A stretch of DNA of 64,000 bases from assembly GCA_964017045.1 (NCBI GenBank), contig OZ024808.1:21073284-21137283 (forward strand), given 5' to 3'. Below, piece by piece: positions 24,757 to 37,060 of this stretch. Each line of letters begins with the position of its first letter. Positions within the stretch are counted from its first letter, which is position 1. The stretch is from Omphiscola glabra (taxonomy: Eukaryota; Mollusca; Gastropoda; Lymnaeidae). Both the position numbers and the translations under genes were made by a program. Below the pieces are notes generated by a model. The model made no database searches, was not told the origin of the DNA, and saw only the letters and a program-made list of their open reading frames with translations.

Positions 24757-25917
24757 TTTATATCATTATATGTAAATCAACATGTTTACATCAACACATA
24801 AGTAGTAAAGCATTAACGCAATGCCATATAAATATATAAATAGATACAATGAAAAAAATACATTAAAAATACTCAAGACAGTATGGTTGTTCAGAGGTTA
24901 TAATCATAGAAAGAAAAGAAGAAAAAGAGGGGGGGGGGGGTTAAATGCAATATTTTACCCTAAATGTAACAAAGTAGTAGTATCAGGGAAGATAATAAAG
25001 CCATATATTAGGATTTTAACATATTGCAGCAGATGCGCTAAAGATTTCAACACAATTCCTCAAGGAAGATTAACTACTTGTTATAGCTCACCAAACATTG
25101 GCGACAGCAATGCGTGAACTACTAGAGTTATACTTGACAAAACATGAACTCAAGTAACGCACATTTTAGAATCACAATTTTTGCTACACCCCTCCCCCCC
25201 CCCCCCCCCCACATGACATGTCACTGCACACTTTTTATTTCTCGCCCATGAAGTATATTAATATATTTTGATACTTTTAAACCGAATATTTTTCTACACC
25301 ATACTTAAATTGAGACGATTTCATTTTCCGAAACAGAAAATATTACGCACCAAATGCGCTATTTCAAAAAAATTAATCATTTAGCTTAGTTATCGGGAAT
25401 TATATTTTACACGCTATTGAGCTCATTATTGATCCATACTTTCTTTTAAACATATATAATTATTTGTAATATACTCTCAATACCAAATTTGGTTACTGGG
25501 AAGCAGTCACGATTTTTAGGAAACAGCCGACGGAAATGGAAGCAGTCCACGAGTCACACCAGAAGCGTAATATATTATATAAGAGATGTATACGATATTC
25601 GAAAGTGTCCAAAGGGTGCCTCTAAAGAAAAATCAATGGTCGATTAATCGCTTTATGAAACAAAAATCTTTACTCTCATTTGGAATAATTTCAAGATGAT
25701 CGAGAAGATATATTTACGGCGATCCCCACCAGATGAGGCAGGCCGCCACATTGATAGCCAGAGCTATAATAGAGTAATCTCAGCCCAAAAGAGGATGTGG
25801 CATTAATAGTTGGAAATTGGATAGTGAAGGCAATTCGGGTTTGGGGGGATGAGGGGTATGTTGGGAAAGAGGGGGTATATTGGGGAAGAGGGGGTTATGT
25901 TGGGGAAGAGGGGTATG
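24757..25917. repeat. Copy 1 of a nearly identical 1.16-kb tandem duplication
   Basis: The left copy runs from 'tttatatcattatatg' into a G-rich 'gttggggaagagg' minisatellite. It matches 25918..27075 base for base wherever I compared it, apart from homopolymer length (G and C runs). It contains no recognisable gene. Confidence 0.93.
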
Positions 25918-27075
25918 TTTATATCATTATATGTAAATCAACATGTTTACATCAACACATAAGTAGTAAAGCATTAACGCAATGCCATATAAATATATAA
26001 ATAGATACAATGAAAAAAATACATTAAAAATACTCAAGACAGTATGGTTGTTCAGAGGTTATAATCATAGAAAGAAAAGAAGAAAAAGAGGGGGGGGGGG
26101 TTAAATGCAATATTTTACCCTAAATGTAACAAAGTAGTAGTATCAGGGAAGATAATAAAGCCATATATTAGGATTTTAACATATTGCAGCAGATGCGCTA
26201 AAGATTTCAACACAATTCCTCAAGGAAGATTAACTACTTGTTATAGCTCACCAAACATTGGCGACAGCAATGCGTGAACTACTAGAGTTATACTTGACAA
26301 AACATGAACTCAAGTAACGCACATTTTAGAATCACAATTTTTGCTACACCCCTCCCCCCCCCCCCCCCACATGACATGTCACTGCACACTTTTTATTTCT
26401 CGCCCATGAAGTATATTAATATATTTTGATACTTTTAAACCGAATATTTTTCTACACCATACTTAAATTGAGACGATTTCATTTTCCGAAACAGAAAATA
26501 TTACGCACCAAATGCGCTATTTCAAAAAAATTAATCATTTAGCTTAGTTATCGGGAATTATATTTTACACGCTATTGAGCTCATTATTGATCCATACTTT
26601 CTTTTAAACATATATAATTATTTGTAATATACTCTCAATACCAAATTTGGTTACTGGGAAGCAGTCACGATTTTTAGGAAACAGCCGACGGAAATGGAAG
26701 CAGTCCACGAGTCACACCAGAAGCGTAATATATTATATAAGAGATGTATACGATATTCGAAAGTGTCCAAAGGGTGCCTCTAAAGAAAAATCAATGGTCG
26801 ATTAATCGCTTTATGAAACAAAAATCTTTACTCTCATTTGGAATAATTTCAAGATGATCGAGAAGATATATTTACGGCGATCCCCACCAGATGAGGCAGG
26901 CCGCCACATTGATAGCCAGAGCTATAATAGAGTAATCTCAGCCCAAAAGAGGATGTGGCATTAATAGTTGGAAATTGGATAGTGAAGGCAATTCGGGTTT
27001 GGGGGGATGAGGGGTATGTTGGGAAAGAGGGGGTATATTGGGGAAGAGGGGGTTATGTTGGGGAAGAGGGGTATG
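25918..27075. repeat. Copy 2 of a nearly identical 1.16-kb tandem duplication
   Basis: The right copy. The offset from copy 1 is 1161 at the left end, 1160 after the G run and 1158 after the C run, so differences accumulate only at homopolymers. The G-rich minisatellite continues beyond this copy to about 27140. Confidence 0.93.
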
Positions 27076-27140
27076 TTGGGGAAGAAGGGGTATGTTGGAG
27101 AGGAGGAGGTATGTTGGGTAAGAAGGGGTAAGTTGGGGAA
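27076..27140. repeat. G-rich minisatellite 'gtatgttggggaagaagg'
   Basis: About three further 18-21-bp G-rich units follow those at the end of duplication copy 2. The array probably supplied the recombination junction for the duplication. Confidence 0.8.
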
Positions 27141-27746
27141 GATTTAATGAGCTCTGAGGGTCTGCTGTTTTTCTTTTAAAAAGTGAGTTAGTTGGAAATT
27201 GAATTATTTCTTTACCTGATGCATAAAATAAAACAATAAAGAAAAACCATATGATTCTCGAAACTAGTTTAAGAAATTGTCTAAACAATTTATATGAAAT
27301 TGATGACCTTAGTGCTAAAAGTACCTAAGTCATATTTAGTCAAAACCAATCTTAACTGTGATTTTTCTTCTCTGGCCAAATTTAAGAAACTTTAACGGAA
27401 TAAATTTGATAAAATTAAAATGTAGCCAAGTCCCTTACTTAAACAAGACAAAACTAAGAAAGATCACCTTTCACAGACAAAAAAGGAATTTTGAATTTGA
27501 TTATCTCAAAATGGACATTTTGTGACTTGGGTACTCTAAGCACTAAGCTCTTCAATTGGTTAATATTATTCTCATGACAGAATAATAGGCCACTTTATTC
27601 TTTCCTATTTTGTTTGCGTTTCTTTAGAAATAACAATATTTGCTGGGAATATTTGACATACTTTGAGTCACTTTTACTTTCAGTGGCTTTACCGAAATTT
27701 TGGTCCCCAATGTTCAGTGGTCAAATATTCTTTAGGTAAACATTAC
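27141..27746. other. Non-coding stretch beyond the exon-1 relic
   Basis: I looked here for exon 2 and exon 3 of the decayed receptor and recognise neither the GF-D-NIS block nor the LPH/ERC block. Confidence 0.45.
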
Positions 27747-27960
27747 CTGTTTGATAAAAACAATGATGCTGATAAGGTTAGAAAAAAAAAACCGAGGCGA
27801 TGAGACGGAGGGAACCACAGATGATGGCGTGGAGAACAAGCTTGAACCACGCTCTGACATCATCGCTGGTCGTTGCGTCATCACCAAATAGAACGTGACT
27901 ACTTGTGTGGATTTCCAGTAAATCGGTTGGATTAGAGGAGACGCCTTGAGAGATGTTACA
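27747..27960 (-). pseudogene. Decayed exon 1 of a fourth receptor of the array
   Basis: On the minus strand the sequence ends in NLISIIVFIKQ immediately before a GT donor, the same TM1 ending and splice position as exon 1 of GPCR-A, -B and -C. Upstream, a second frame reads an acidic stretch followed by a hydrophobic segment ending LIASV, as expected for the first part of TM1. The frames are separated at a run of ten T residues (27782..27791 on the plus strand), so TM1 is broken by a homopolymer length change. The N-terminus runs into the 22-bp minisatellite at 27955 without a clear start codon. No exon 2 or 3 is visible downstream. A sequencing or assembly error at the homopolymer could explain the frame break but not the missing exons. 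Confidence 0.65.
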
Positions 27961-28325
27961 GAGGGTGTTATAACAAGCAAACAGAGGAAGTTATAACGAG
28001 CATAACGAGGGTGTTATAACGAGCAAACAGAAGGTGTTATAACAAGCAAACAGAGGGTGTTATAACGAGCAAGCATAAGGTGCAATTACGAGCAACCAGA
28101 TGGTGTTATAACGAGCATTACAGAGGGTGCTATAATGAACAAACAGAGGGTGTCATAAAGACTTTAACAGAGGATGTTATAACGTGCATTACAGAGGGTG
28201 TTATAACGAGCAAAGAGAGGGTGCTATAACGAGTTTTACAGAGAGTGTTATAACAAGTATTACAGAGGGTGTTATAACGAGCGAACAGAGTGTGTTATAA
28301 CGAGCATTACAGACGGTGTCAGCAA
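27955..28325. repeat. 22-23-bp minisatellite 'acagagggtgttataacgag'
   Basis: About sixteen degenerate copies directly abut and overlap the upstream end of the receptor exon-1 relic. Confidence 0.93.
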
Positions 28326-28394
28326 TGGTATTTATGAAAATCTTTTTGTGCCAAGTTTATGTTTAATTGTGTGCTACGATATCAAACTGTTTTA

Positions 28395-29165
28395 ACATAA
28401 ATTCACAACCACCCACGCAGGTGACAAATGATTGAACATACAATCACAACCATCCACGCAGGTGACAAAGGATTGAACATACAATCACAACCATCTACGC
28501 AGGTGACAAATGATTGAACATACAATCACAACCATCTACGCAGGTGACAAATGATTGAACATACAATCACAACCATCCACGCAGGTGACAAAGGATTGAA
28601 CATACAATCACAACCATCTACGCAGGTGACAAATGATTGAACATAAAATCACAATCATCCACGCAGGTGACAAATGATTGAACAAAGAATCACAACCATT
28701 CACACAGGTGACAAATGATTGAACATAAAATCACAACCATCTACGCAGGTGACAAATGATTGAACATACAATCACAACCATTCACACAGGTGACAAATGA
28801 TTGAACATAAAATCACAACCATCTACGCAGGTGACAAATAATTGAACATAAAATCACAATCATCCACGCAGGTGACAAATGATTGAACATAAAATCACAA
28901 CCATCTATGCAGGTGACAAATGATTGAACATAAAATCCCAACCATCTACGCAGGTGACAAATAATTGAACATACAATCACAATCATCCACGCAGGTGACA
29001 AATAATTGAACATAAAATCACAATCATCCACGCAGGTGACAAATGATTGAACAAAGAATCACAACCATTCACACAGGTGACAAATAATTGAACATAAAAT
29101 CACAATCATCCACGCAGCTGACAAATGATTGAACAAAGAATCACGACCACACACGCTGGTGACAA
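28395..29165. repeat. About 41-bp minisatellite
   Basis: About eighteen copies of a unit containing 'cgcaggtgacaaatgattga' and 'acatacaatcacaaccatc'. Units vary at a few positions (atga/ataa, ctacgc/cacgc/cacac). Minus-strand open frames across it are repeat artefacts. Confidence 0.95.
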
Positions 29166-30877
29166 CGTTTATTTTCTTAAACGTTTTAGTCTTCGGAAGG
29201 TGCAGGCTACCCATGTACTACTCAAAAGCTTCTATAATCTGTTTGTACTAATCTAGAAATATTTTAAAATGCAAGAGATAAACTATCGTTAAATAAGTTT
29301 CCAATTTAAAGTGATATATTGATATAATTGTTATGTCATGTATGATATAATTATTTGCAAGTACATTCTAATTTTATTATTTTATTTCTGAATTCCAGAA
29401 AGTCCATGTATATCGATACACTGTTAATTGAAGAGCTGAATTTTGATATTTCCATTGCTTTTGTGTTGGCGTTCTTAATTTCAATGCACTGATATTTTGA
29501 TATAGGCACCGGTGCATTGTTTAGACATACAGACGGAAACAAGCACTGAAATTAAATTATGTCTTCAGCACCTCAACACAATCCCAGAAATATGTAAACA
29601 GTTGAAATTTTAAACGCACAGGTGGTAAAATTTCATACATTCCCCAGAGCTGCAGTGAGGGCAGGCAGTGGCGTAGCTGGGGGAAGTGGTGTGGGGGTGC
29701 GGACCGCACCGGGTAACTACCACCTCGCTAGTGACAACAACCTTTAGCTACGCCACTGAAGGCAAGCAGTTGGGGCATTTTAAATGACATCTCAAATGTT
29801 CAGTCTGAATAGTTCAAATCAAGTAGTTGATACTGAGCGTGGTTTAATTTCTCAGTAGAGGACAGCTCCAAAGACTGATCAAGACAGAATCATTTTTAAA
29901 AGGGTAATCGGTTCTTCATCAAAAAACGCTTTTTATGATAAGCATGTTGATTAATAACTGGGTTTGCAAAGCAATTAAGCAGCATTTAATAATAATAATT
30001 GTAGTTACAATTATCATTAACAACAGGTACTTTTTATTTTTTCTTGTAAATTTACGATATAATAAAAAAAAATTTCAAACAAAATACTTTTTAAATGAGT
30101 CAATAACTCAACGAATACATGGTCTAGGCTATGCAAGGGACTCAACTCGTTATTTACCTCAAAGTCAACCATCGACCAAAATTTGAATTTTGAATTGATT
30201 TATGTTGATTTATTAACAATATTATTTATTATTATTATTTAATATATTTATTACTTTATAGTAAAGTAAAAAAAAGTATAGTTATATCATTGTAAACTAA
30301 AGATGAGAAAAAAAGAAAAATTATGTCCAAAAAAATATCTATTTAAAATTACCTAATACGTTAATGGTTAATATTTGGGGGGGGGGGGGTTGAAACAAGG
30401 AAAGTAAACTTTCTTTTTTTCTTTTAACAGCAGTTTTCCTAGTATTTAAAATGGCGGATGTTATATTTTGAGATATTTTGAAAGAACCACAAAATATCGA
30501 CCGCTCTGGGGACTTCAAGGGACTTAATTCGGTACTGTATTATTTTTCAAATCTATATAGTGATATTAAATGGAGGAATAACTTATGTTCAAAACATAAT
30601 AACGCTTGTCTAGAAAACAAAGTAGTATACATTTTTTAAAAATTTTACTAATATTTTATTTTTAATTTAAAATTTATGTAGCAAACAACGTACAATTGAT
30701 TTACTTATTATTAACTTATACACATATTTAATAGGTTACAATTGTGAGCAAACAATGCAGTTTAGCTTTCCTGGTTATTTGCTTATAAATATATTAAAAA
30801 TGTTAAAATTTTCAGGAAATATTATAAAAAATATAAAAACACGAGATTTAAAAAAATTGACATTATAATGATGACCA
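29166..30877. other. AT-rich intergenic sequence
   Basis: Apart from the 93-bp MITE at 29666..29758 and a G run near 30377-30390, no feature is recognised. The short frames at 29351..29542 and 29935..30186 have no domain. Confidence 0.5.
29666..29758. mobile_element. 93-bp MITE with 'cagtggcgtagct' termini
   Basis: It starts CAGTGGCGTAGCTGG and ends AGCTACGCCACTG, an inverted repeat of at least 13 bp. The same termini bound the 566-bp element at 60295..60860. No exact target duplication is obvious (flanks 'gggcagg' and 'aaggcaag'). Confidence 0.8.
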
Positions 30878-31035
30878 AACTTGACAACATGGCTAACCAA
30901 ATTTGACAACATGGCTGAACAAACTTGACAACATGGCTGACCAAACTTGACAACTTGGCTGAACAAACTTGACAACTTGGCTGACTAAACGTGACAACAT
31001 GGCTGACCAAATATGACAACATTGCTGACCAAGCT
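30878..31035. repeat. 22-23-bp minisatellite 'ttgacaacatggctgaccaa'
   Basis: About seven copies directly downstream (minus strand) of the candidate exon at 31042..31242. Confidence 0.92.
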
Positions 31036-31041
31036 TTCTTT

Positions 31042-31242
31042 TTACATGACAGACATTACAATAAAGAGAAGAATATCTGTAATAAGGTAACCCCTTGCTA
31101 GGCCGTTCACTTGAAATCCCGATCTTTGTGTAGTTGGCTCAGTGTGAAGGGTTGCGTCTGTACCATTGACACTTGAGTACGTAGTTTCAGTGGGCAGGGT
31201 GGAGGCTGCTGTCAAGTAACACGAAGCTGTTGGCGTAGACAA
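31042..31242 (-). pseudogene. Possible truncated receptor exon 1
   Basis: A minus-strand frame of 66 residues starts at 31242 with a Thr/Ser-rich stretch containing an N-glycosylation site (NGT). It then runs into a hydrophobic segment, ITDILLFIVMSVM, and stops. Order and spacing resemble exon 1 of the receptor genes: a glycosylated N-terminus of about 45 residues, then the start of TM1. The TM1 end and IKQ donor are missing, replaced by the 23-bp minisatellite. The match is in style rather than sequence; an unrelated chance frame is quite possible. Confidence 0.3.
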
Positions 31243-31959
31243 AGATTTTGGAAGACTACTTTAGCTTTGATGTTATACACTATGCATTAATTAACTGTGT
31301 AATTTCATCAAATAATATGGAATAAGTATTTGGTTGTTTTTATTCTGCTTACATACAAGATTAAAACACGTGAGAAAAAAATTCAATAGTTTTCTTACGT
31401 TAATTTTTTAAATAGAAAAAAAATTAGATTTGATGTATCAATAAAATAACTGCATTTAAATTTAATAAACTGTTCCTGTATGTACCTTGAAGTTTGCGTT
31501 TAAAAATGAAGCAGGGTTGAATTATTTTTTGACAACACACTATTTGGACGATACAATCGTATCTTTGTACTAATCATTGTGCGCTGAGTCACGTCAAGTG
31601 AACCTCGTCATAATTAGAGTCTGTTCGTTTACACAAGTAATGTTTAATTCGTTCGTTATTGCAAGCCCTGATTCATACTGATCCTGGGCTCCATGGTCAG
31701 CATCCTTCCTCTTTCCTTGTTTCCGGATTTATACCCAAGTGTTAGTATACAAGGCAATTTAATTAGTTGACTCAAATTTATGTATATTAGATCTTGTCCA
31801 GATTTTCAAGTGTAAGATTAGTTTTGCAGAGACTGCAGGTTGCCTTTACCACATTACTTACAGTGGATATTTATAGGTATAAGGTTTCATTGCTTTTTTT
31901 GTGGAAAATAAATACTTAAAATATAATAATAATATATATATATGTAATATATATACATA
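31243..31959. other. Spacer ending in TA microsatellite
   Basis: No gene seen. A short TA run at about 31930-31955 directly precedes the dispersed repeat. Confidence 0.5.
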
Positions 31960-32631
31960 CTAGCGAGTACCCGGCATGCGTTGCAATGCCACTCATCGAA
32001 ATAAAGTGTCTGTGTTTTAATAATTTTGTTGTAAGTTCTTCTAATAAACACCTTTTTTTAACCGTCTGGTGCGTATTCGAATTAATTAGAAGGTTTTAAG
32101 AAGTGTCAGCAGACCACACGCAGCTGCCCGTGTGGGAAGCATGGATTTTCGAAATTTAGTCCCAAAACTTATAGCGATTGATACCCCCATGAAATAGCTA
32201 TGTTTGAAATTATATTTATATGACTCATTTATTACATATAAACAAATTTAGGGCCCCGGGCCCCAAAAGTAATATTGTGAAATATTTGTACTAAATCAGA
32301 AACCTATTTATTAAGTCACATATACAAAATGAAATGTCACAGTTTATATTTAATGTAATTCCACCCACTTATGAAATAGCTCTGTTTGACGTTATATTTA
32401 CATAGCTCATATAAGAAAAAAAAAAGAATTTAAGGCCCCCGGCCCAAAGCGGAATATTGTAAAATATTTGCACTTCTTTAGAAACCTAATGCGGGCCTGC
32501 ACACAACAACTCACTGAAAGTTTATCGCATTCAGATGAATAGTATAGGAACTCATACGGACATTATATTTAAATAGCTCATATTAGAAAGAAAAACTACT
32601 ATAGGGCCCCGGTCCAAAACTGGTAATTCTT
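31960..32631 (+). repeat. Dispersed repeat, 'tactagcgagtacccggc' left end
   Basis: It begins with a TACCCGGC motif next to a TA microsatellite and contains 'ttaaggcccccggccca'-type blocks and 'tcgcattcagatgaat' blocks that recur in the 34-36 kb array. I recognise this as a common invertebrate interspersed repeat but cannot assign a class. Confidence 0.7.
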
Positions 32632-33780
32632 TGTAAAATGAATGGGTTTTCATATTCATGGATATACTTTTGAAAATGTACTTACGTTGTGTTAACGTCA
32701 TTGATTTTCTTAATTCGTAAAATGAGAATATAGCATCTATTTTTCACAACAGTAATATCATTGGATTTAAAGATATAAAATTGTACACACCCTATTTCCT
32801 AACCCCCATATATATGTACCTAAGAAGGCAAATTATTTGTCAAATTCATTTTGTCAACTTCCCCCTCCCCCAAACAGAGTTTTAAAAAAATTAATAAAAT
32901 CATCCACGGGATTGTAATCCAATTACTTACGCAAAAACAATTTTTTTTGCATTTCAAATGCTTTGTTCTTATTTAAATGAGTGATAAGTGCATTAGTGGA
33001 TGCTATTTGGATATGTAGTTTCGCTGCACTGATTGCATTAAACGGCATTTTCGTATTAAAAGTATATTTAAAGGTTAGTTTTTTTTTTTTTACTAATTTA
33101 TAAATTTCATAAATGTATATTTTTGGAAAGAATAAAAGTAAAAATTTATTAAACGTTAAAAATAAAAAGCAAAATTGTATTTCATTTTTTAAATTGTAGC
33201 AATTTAAAAAGCAATCTATTATATTTATTAATTTTACTTTTAGGAAGGGGGAAATACATTATCAATTTTATTAGGCGCGGTTATTAAATCAGATAAATTT
33301 TTGCATTGAATAAATAGACAATTTGAGTTCTGAGGTCATTTGCGTTATTATTTAGAACAAATTAATTTTACTTTTATTACGCAATATTTGGAACGTACTT
33401 AAAAAATGCACTTCAATCAACAGATGTTTTGGTTTCCCCGATAAATGTGATTACAGTGTAATTCTTTGATTATAATTTGTTTTATTAATTTTCATAACTT
33501 TCAACCACATATAAAATGTTTAAAATAGTTCCTTAGTTGTTACTCCAGATTTATTTGTAATTAATATTATTAATACTTAAAATTGTATTAAAATTAAAGC
33601 GAATATACAATATATTTTTCGCATTACCATTGATTCGAGTTCCTTAAAATAATAGAAGAAAACTATGATTGTTTTAAAAAATGGGAACGTATTTAAATCG
33701 TATCGGTTCTTTGTGAGTTACGGTCAGCATAGATCATTCTTATATAATAGATGTATTACTACATCATTGCTATTCAAAAT
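32632..33780 (+). repeat. Interspersed repeat copy shared with 50.76-51.88 kb
   Basis: Blocks such as 'gtaaaatgagaatata', 'tcattggatt', 'atatatatgt', 'ttagaacaaat' and 'tagttccttagt' occur in the same order as at 50764..51880. The two copies are diverged but collinear over about 1.1 kb. No open frame survives. Confidence 0.75.
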
Positions 33781-33899
33781 CACAACACATTTACAAAGCT
33801 ATATCCGATTCTAAAATACGTCAAAAAATTCAAGCTTATTAATAAAAACAACAAAAATACTCTCTACACTAAACATGCAAAAACGTGTTTTCTCTGCTC

Positions 33900-36235
33900 T
33901 TGCTACACAAATTGATGTCTGTTGGCATTTGTTCAAGGGCGGTTGAGTTGATAGCTCCGTTTGAAATTATTTTGATAAAGTTTGTTAAAGAAAAAAAAAC
34001 GAATTTAAGGACATCGGCCCATGCGAAATATTGTAAAATGTTGTTCTAATTTAGAAACATTTGCGGGAGCGCGCATATCAATTCACCAAAGTTTTTATCG
34101 CAATCGGATGAATGGTATAGGAATGCATACGATAATTATATAGATAATAAATGGTGGAAAACGAATTAAGGCCCCCGGCCACAAACGGAATATTGTAGAA
34201 TTGTTGTATTACTTCAGAAACCTACTTATTATATCACAAAATTAAAAAAAGAGAAACATATTACTGAAGTTGTATCGCATTCAGATAAATGGTATAGGAG
34301 TGCATACGGATATTATTTTTTACAAAGCTCATATAAGAAAAATAACGATTTTGGGGCCAACGGCCAAAAACGGATTATTTTAAAAGTGTTGTAACTACTT
34401 CAGAAACCTAATTACTATGTGACACACACAATTTAATGTCGCTATTTGTATTTTATTAAAAATCTATCCATCCACACATTAGCTCTGTTTGAAATTGTAT
34501 TTGTATAGCTCATATAGGAAAAATAGAACATAGGGCCCCTGGCTCAAAAAATAATATTTTAAACGGTTGTAATAACTTGAAAAGCTTTGCGGACTTGGGT
34601 AAAACATTTTACTATAATGTTTTATCGCATTCAGATAAATGATGTAGGAGCGCATACAGAAATTATTTTGTACAAAGCTCATATAAGAAAAAAAAAAGAA
34701 TTTGGGAACAACGGCCGAAAACGGAATATTTTAAAAGTATTGTAATTACTCAATAACATGGGCGACCTTATGGACAACCTTTCAACAAAGTTTTGTTGCA
34801 ATCGCATGAATGGTGTAGGAGCGCATACGGTTTGAAATTATATTTATATAGCTCATATTGGAAAAATAGAACATGGGGCCCCTGGCTCAAAACAGAATAT
34901 TTTAAACGGTTGTAATAATTGGAAAAGCTTTGCGGGCGTGGGAAAAACATCTAACTAAAGTTTTATCGCATTCAGAAGAATCGTATAGGAGCGCATACCG
35001 AAATTATTTTGTACAAAGCTCATATAAGAAAAAAAAGAATTTGGGGCCAACAGCTGAAAACGGAATATTTTAAAAGTATTGTAATTACTCACTAACATGC
35101 GCGACTTTATGGACAACCTTTCAAAAAAGTTTTGTTGCAATCACATGAATGGTGTAGGAGCGCATACGGTTTGAAATTATATTTAAATCGCTCTTATAAG
35201 AAAAAACGAACATGGGGCCCCTGGCTCAAAACGGAATATTTTAAAATGGTTGTAATAATTTAGAAACCTTTGTGGGCATGATCGCAACATCTCGTCAAAG
35301 TTTTAGCGTATTCGAATAAATGGTGTAGGAGCGCAGACGAAACCTATAGTTTACAAAGCTCATATAAGAAAAAAAAGAATTTTGGGGCCAACGGCCAAAA
35401 CAAAATATTTTAAAAGTGTTATAATGACTCTGTAAAATGCGCGAGCTTATGGAATACAACTCTCCAATGTTTTGTTGCAATCGCATGAATGGTGTAGGAG
35501 TGCATTCGGTTTGAAACTATATTTATATAGCTCATATAAGAAAAAACGAACATGGGGCCCCTGGCTAAAAACGGAATATTTTAAAACGGTTGTAATAATT
35601 TAGAAACCTTTGTGGGCATGCTCGCAACATCTCGTCAAAGTTTTAGCGTATTCGAATAAATGGTGTAGGAGCGCAGACGAAATCTAATGTTTACAGAGCT
35701 CATATAAGAAAAAAAACGATTTTGGGGCCAACGGCCAAAACGAAATATTTTAAAAGTGTTATAATGACCCAGTAAAATGCGCGAGCTTGTAGAATACAAC
35801 TCTCTAATGTTTTGTCGCAATCGCATGAATGGTGTAGGAGCGCATACGGTTTGAAACTATATTTATATAGCTCATATAAGAAAAAACGAACACGGGGCCC
35901 CTGGCTCAAAACGGAATATTTTAAAACGTTTATAATTATCTCCAAACCTTTGTGGGCGTGCTTGTAACATTTTACCCAAGATTTAGCGCATTCAGACGAA
36001 TGGCGTAGGAGCGCAGATTGAAATATTTTTTTACAAAGCTCGTATTAGAAAAAAAACGAATGAAGGGCCAACGGCCGAAAACGAAATAATTGAAAAGTTT
36101 TTTAATGTCGCAGTTAAATGCCCAGGTAGGTGGCCAACAACTCACCAAAGTTTTGTTGCAATCGCATGAATGGTGTGGGAGCGCATATGAGACAAACATA
36201 CATACATACATACATTCATTTTTATATTATACATA
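33900..36235 (+). repeat. Satellite-like array of 340-bp units from the dispersed repeat
   Basis: The block 'ggggcccctggct' recurs at about 34875, 35214, 35554 and 35894, a period close to 340 bp (a diverged copy lies near 34533). Each unit consists of two related halves of about 170 bp, one marked 'ggcccctggctcaaaac', the other 'ggggccaacggcc'. Both include a 'gaatggtgtaggagcgca' block. The array ends with 'acatacatacatacat' and a TA microsatellite at 36235. Minus-strand open frames here are repeat artefacts. Confidence 0.88.
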
Positions 36236-36249
36236 TATATATATATATG

Positions 36250-37060
36250 ATCCTGGTATGGAGCTTCAACTAAAGCTCAAACAAATGGAGCTAGATGCTC
36301 AGAGAGAGAAAAAACGAGAGCTTAAACAAATGGAGCTAGAGCTATAGAGAGAGAAAGAAGAAAAAGATAGAGAACTTCAAATAAAAATTTTAAACAATGG
36401 AAATTAAGGCCAATTTGGGAGCAATGGAAAATAGACTCACGGCTCCAGCCGGTCAGGGTTGCGATGCAATTAAATTTGCAAAAGTAATACCCACATTTGC
36501 AGAAAAGGAGGTTGACCTATATTTTGCACAGTTTAAAATAACTGCCCAAAATTTTTAAATGCCTGAAAACATGTGGTCTACCTTACAGCAGTCGGTTCTG
36601 ACAGCCGAAGTATTTGTATCCTTGAATGCGGAACAGCGCGGGGACTATGACCTTTTTTAATCCTTAATACTAAATGCTTATGAATGTGTCGCCGAAGCAT
36701 ACCGTAAAAAGGTTTAAGGAGCTGTGGAAACGGGATGGCCAAACTCATGTCGAGTTTCTGCGGGAGAAGGAACGACCTCTGGATAAATGGCTGCACACAA
36801 CAAACACTGACAAAGGCTTCAAAAAGTTCAAGAACCTCATTCTGATGGAAGAGTTTATAAAATGTGTTCGGGAAGAGGTACGATCACATATTGCAGACCG
36901 TGGCGAAGTTGAAGCACATACGACAGCAGTGTTAGCTGATGATTTTACAATCATACGTCAACTCTCAAAGAGCCCATTTGGCAGCAAAAAAGACAGGCAT
37001 AATAAGGCAACTACAGCAAACCTCCACAAAAACCATATAAGCCCGGTACAAAAAAAATGA
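36250..37060 (+). pseudogene. gag: gag remnant of the gypsy-type element
   Basis: The first 170 bp read as a Glu/Lys/Gln-rich coiled coil (repeated KQMELE) interrupted by a stop near 36346. A middle part with PTFAEKEVD follows, with stops near 36556 and 36658. The last part, 36674..37060, is open and carries RFKELWKRDGQT and LILMEEFIKCVREEVRSHI, typical of the SCAN-like gag domain of these elements. Gag would form the particle core. At least three breaks are visible. Confidence 0.75.

Noticed and set aside
24821..25117. 98-codon frame in the tandem duplication
   Set aside because: It runs across a G homopolymer, is not preserved as a frame in copy 2 because of run-length change, and has no domain.
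28395..29165. Regular 41-bp repeats that superficially look like a CRISPR array
   Set aside because: Units are contiguous with no unique spacers, and the surrounding genome is eukaryotic. It is a minisatellite.
34479..36211. A series of minus-strand frames of 60-80 codons, mutually similar
   Set aside because: They recur with the 340-bp tandem unit and reflect its sequence. They lack a domain or consistent start.
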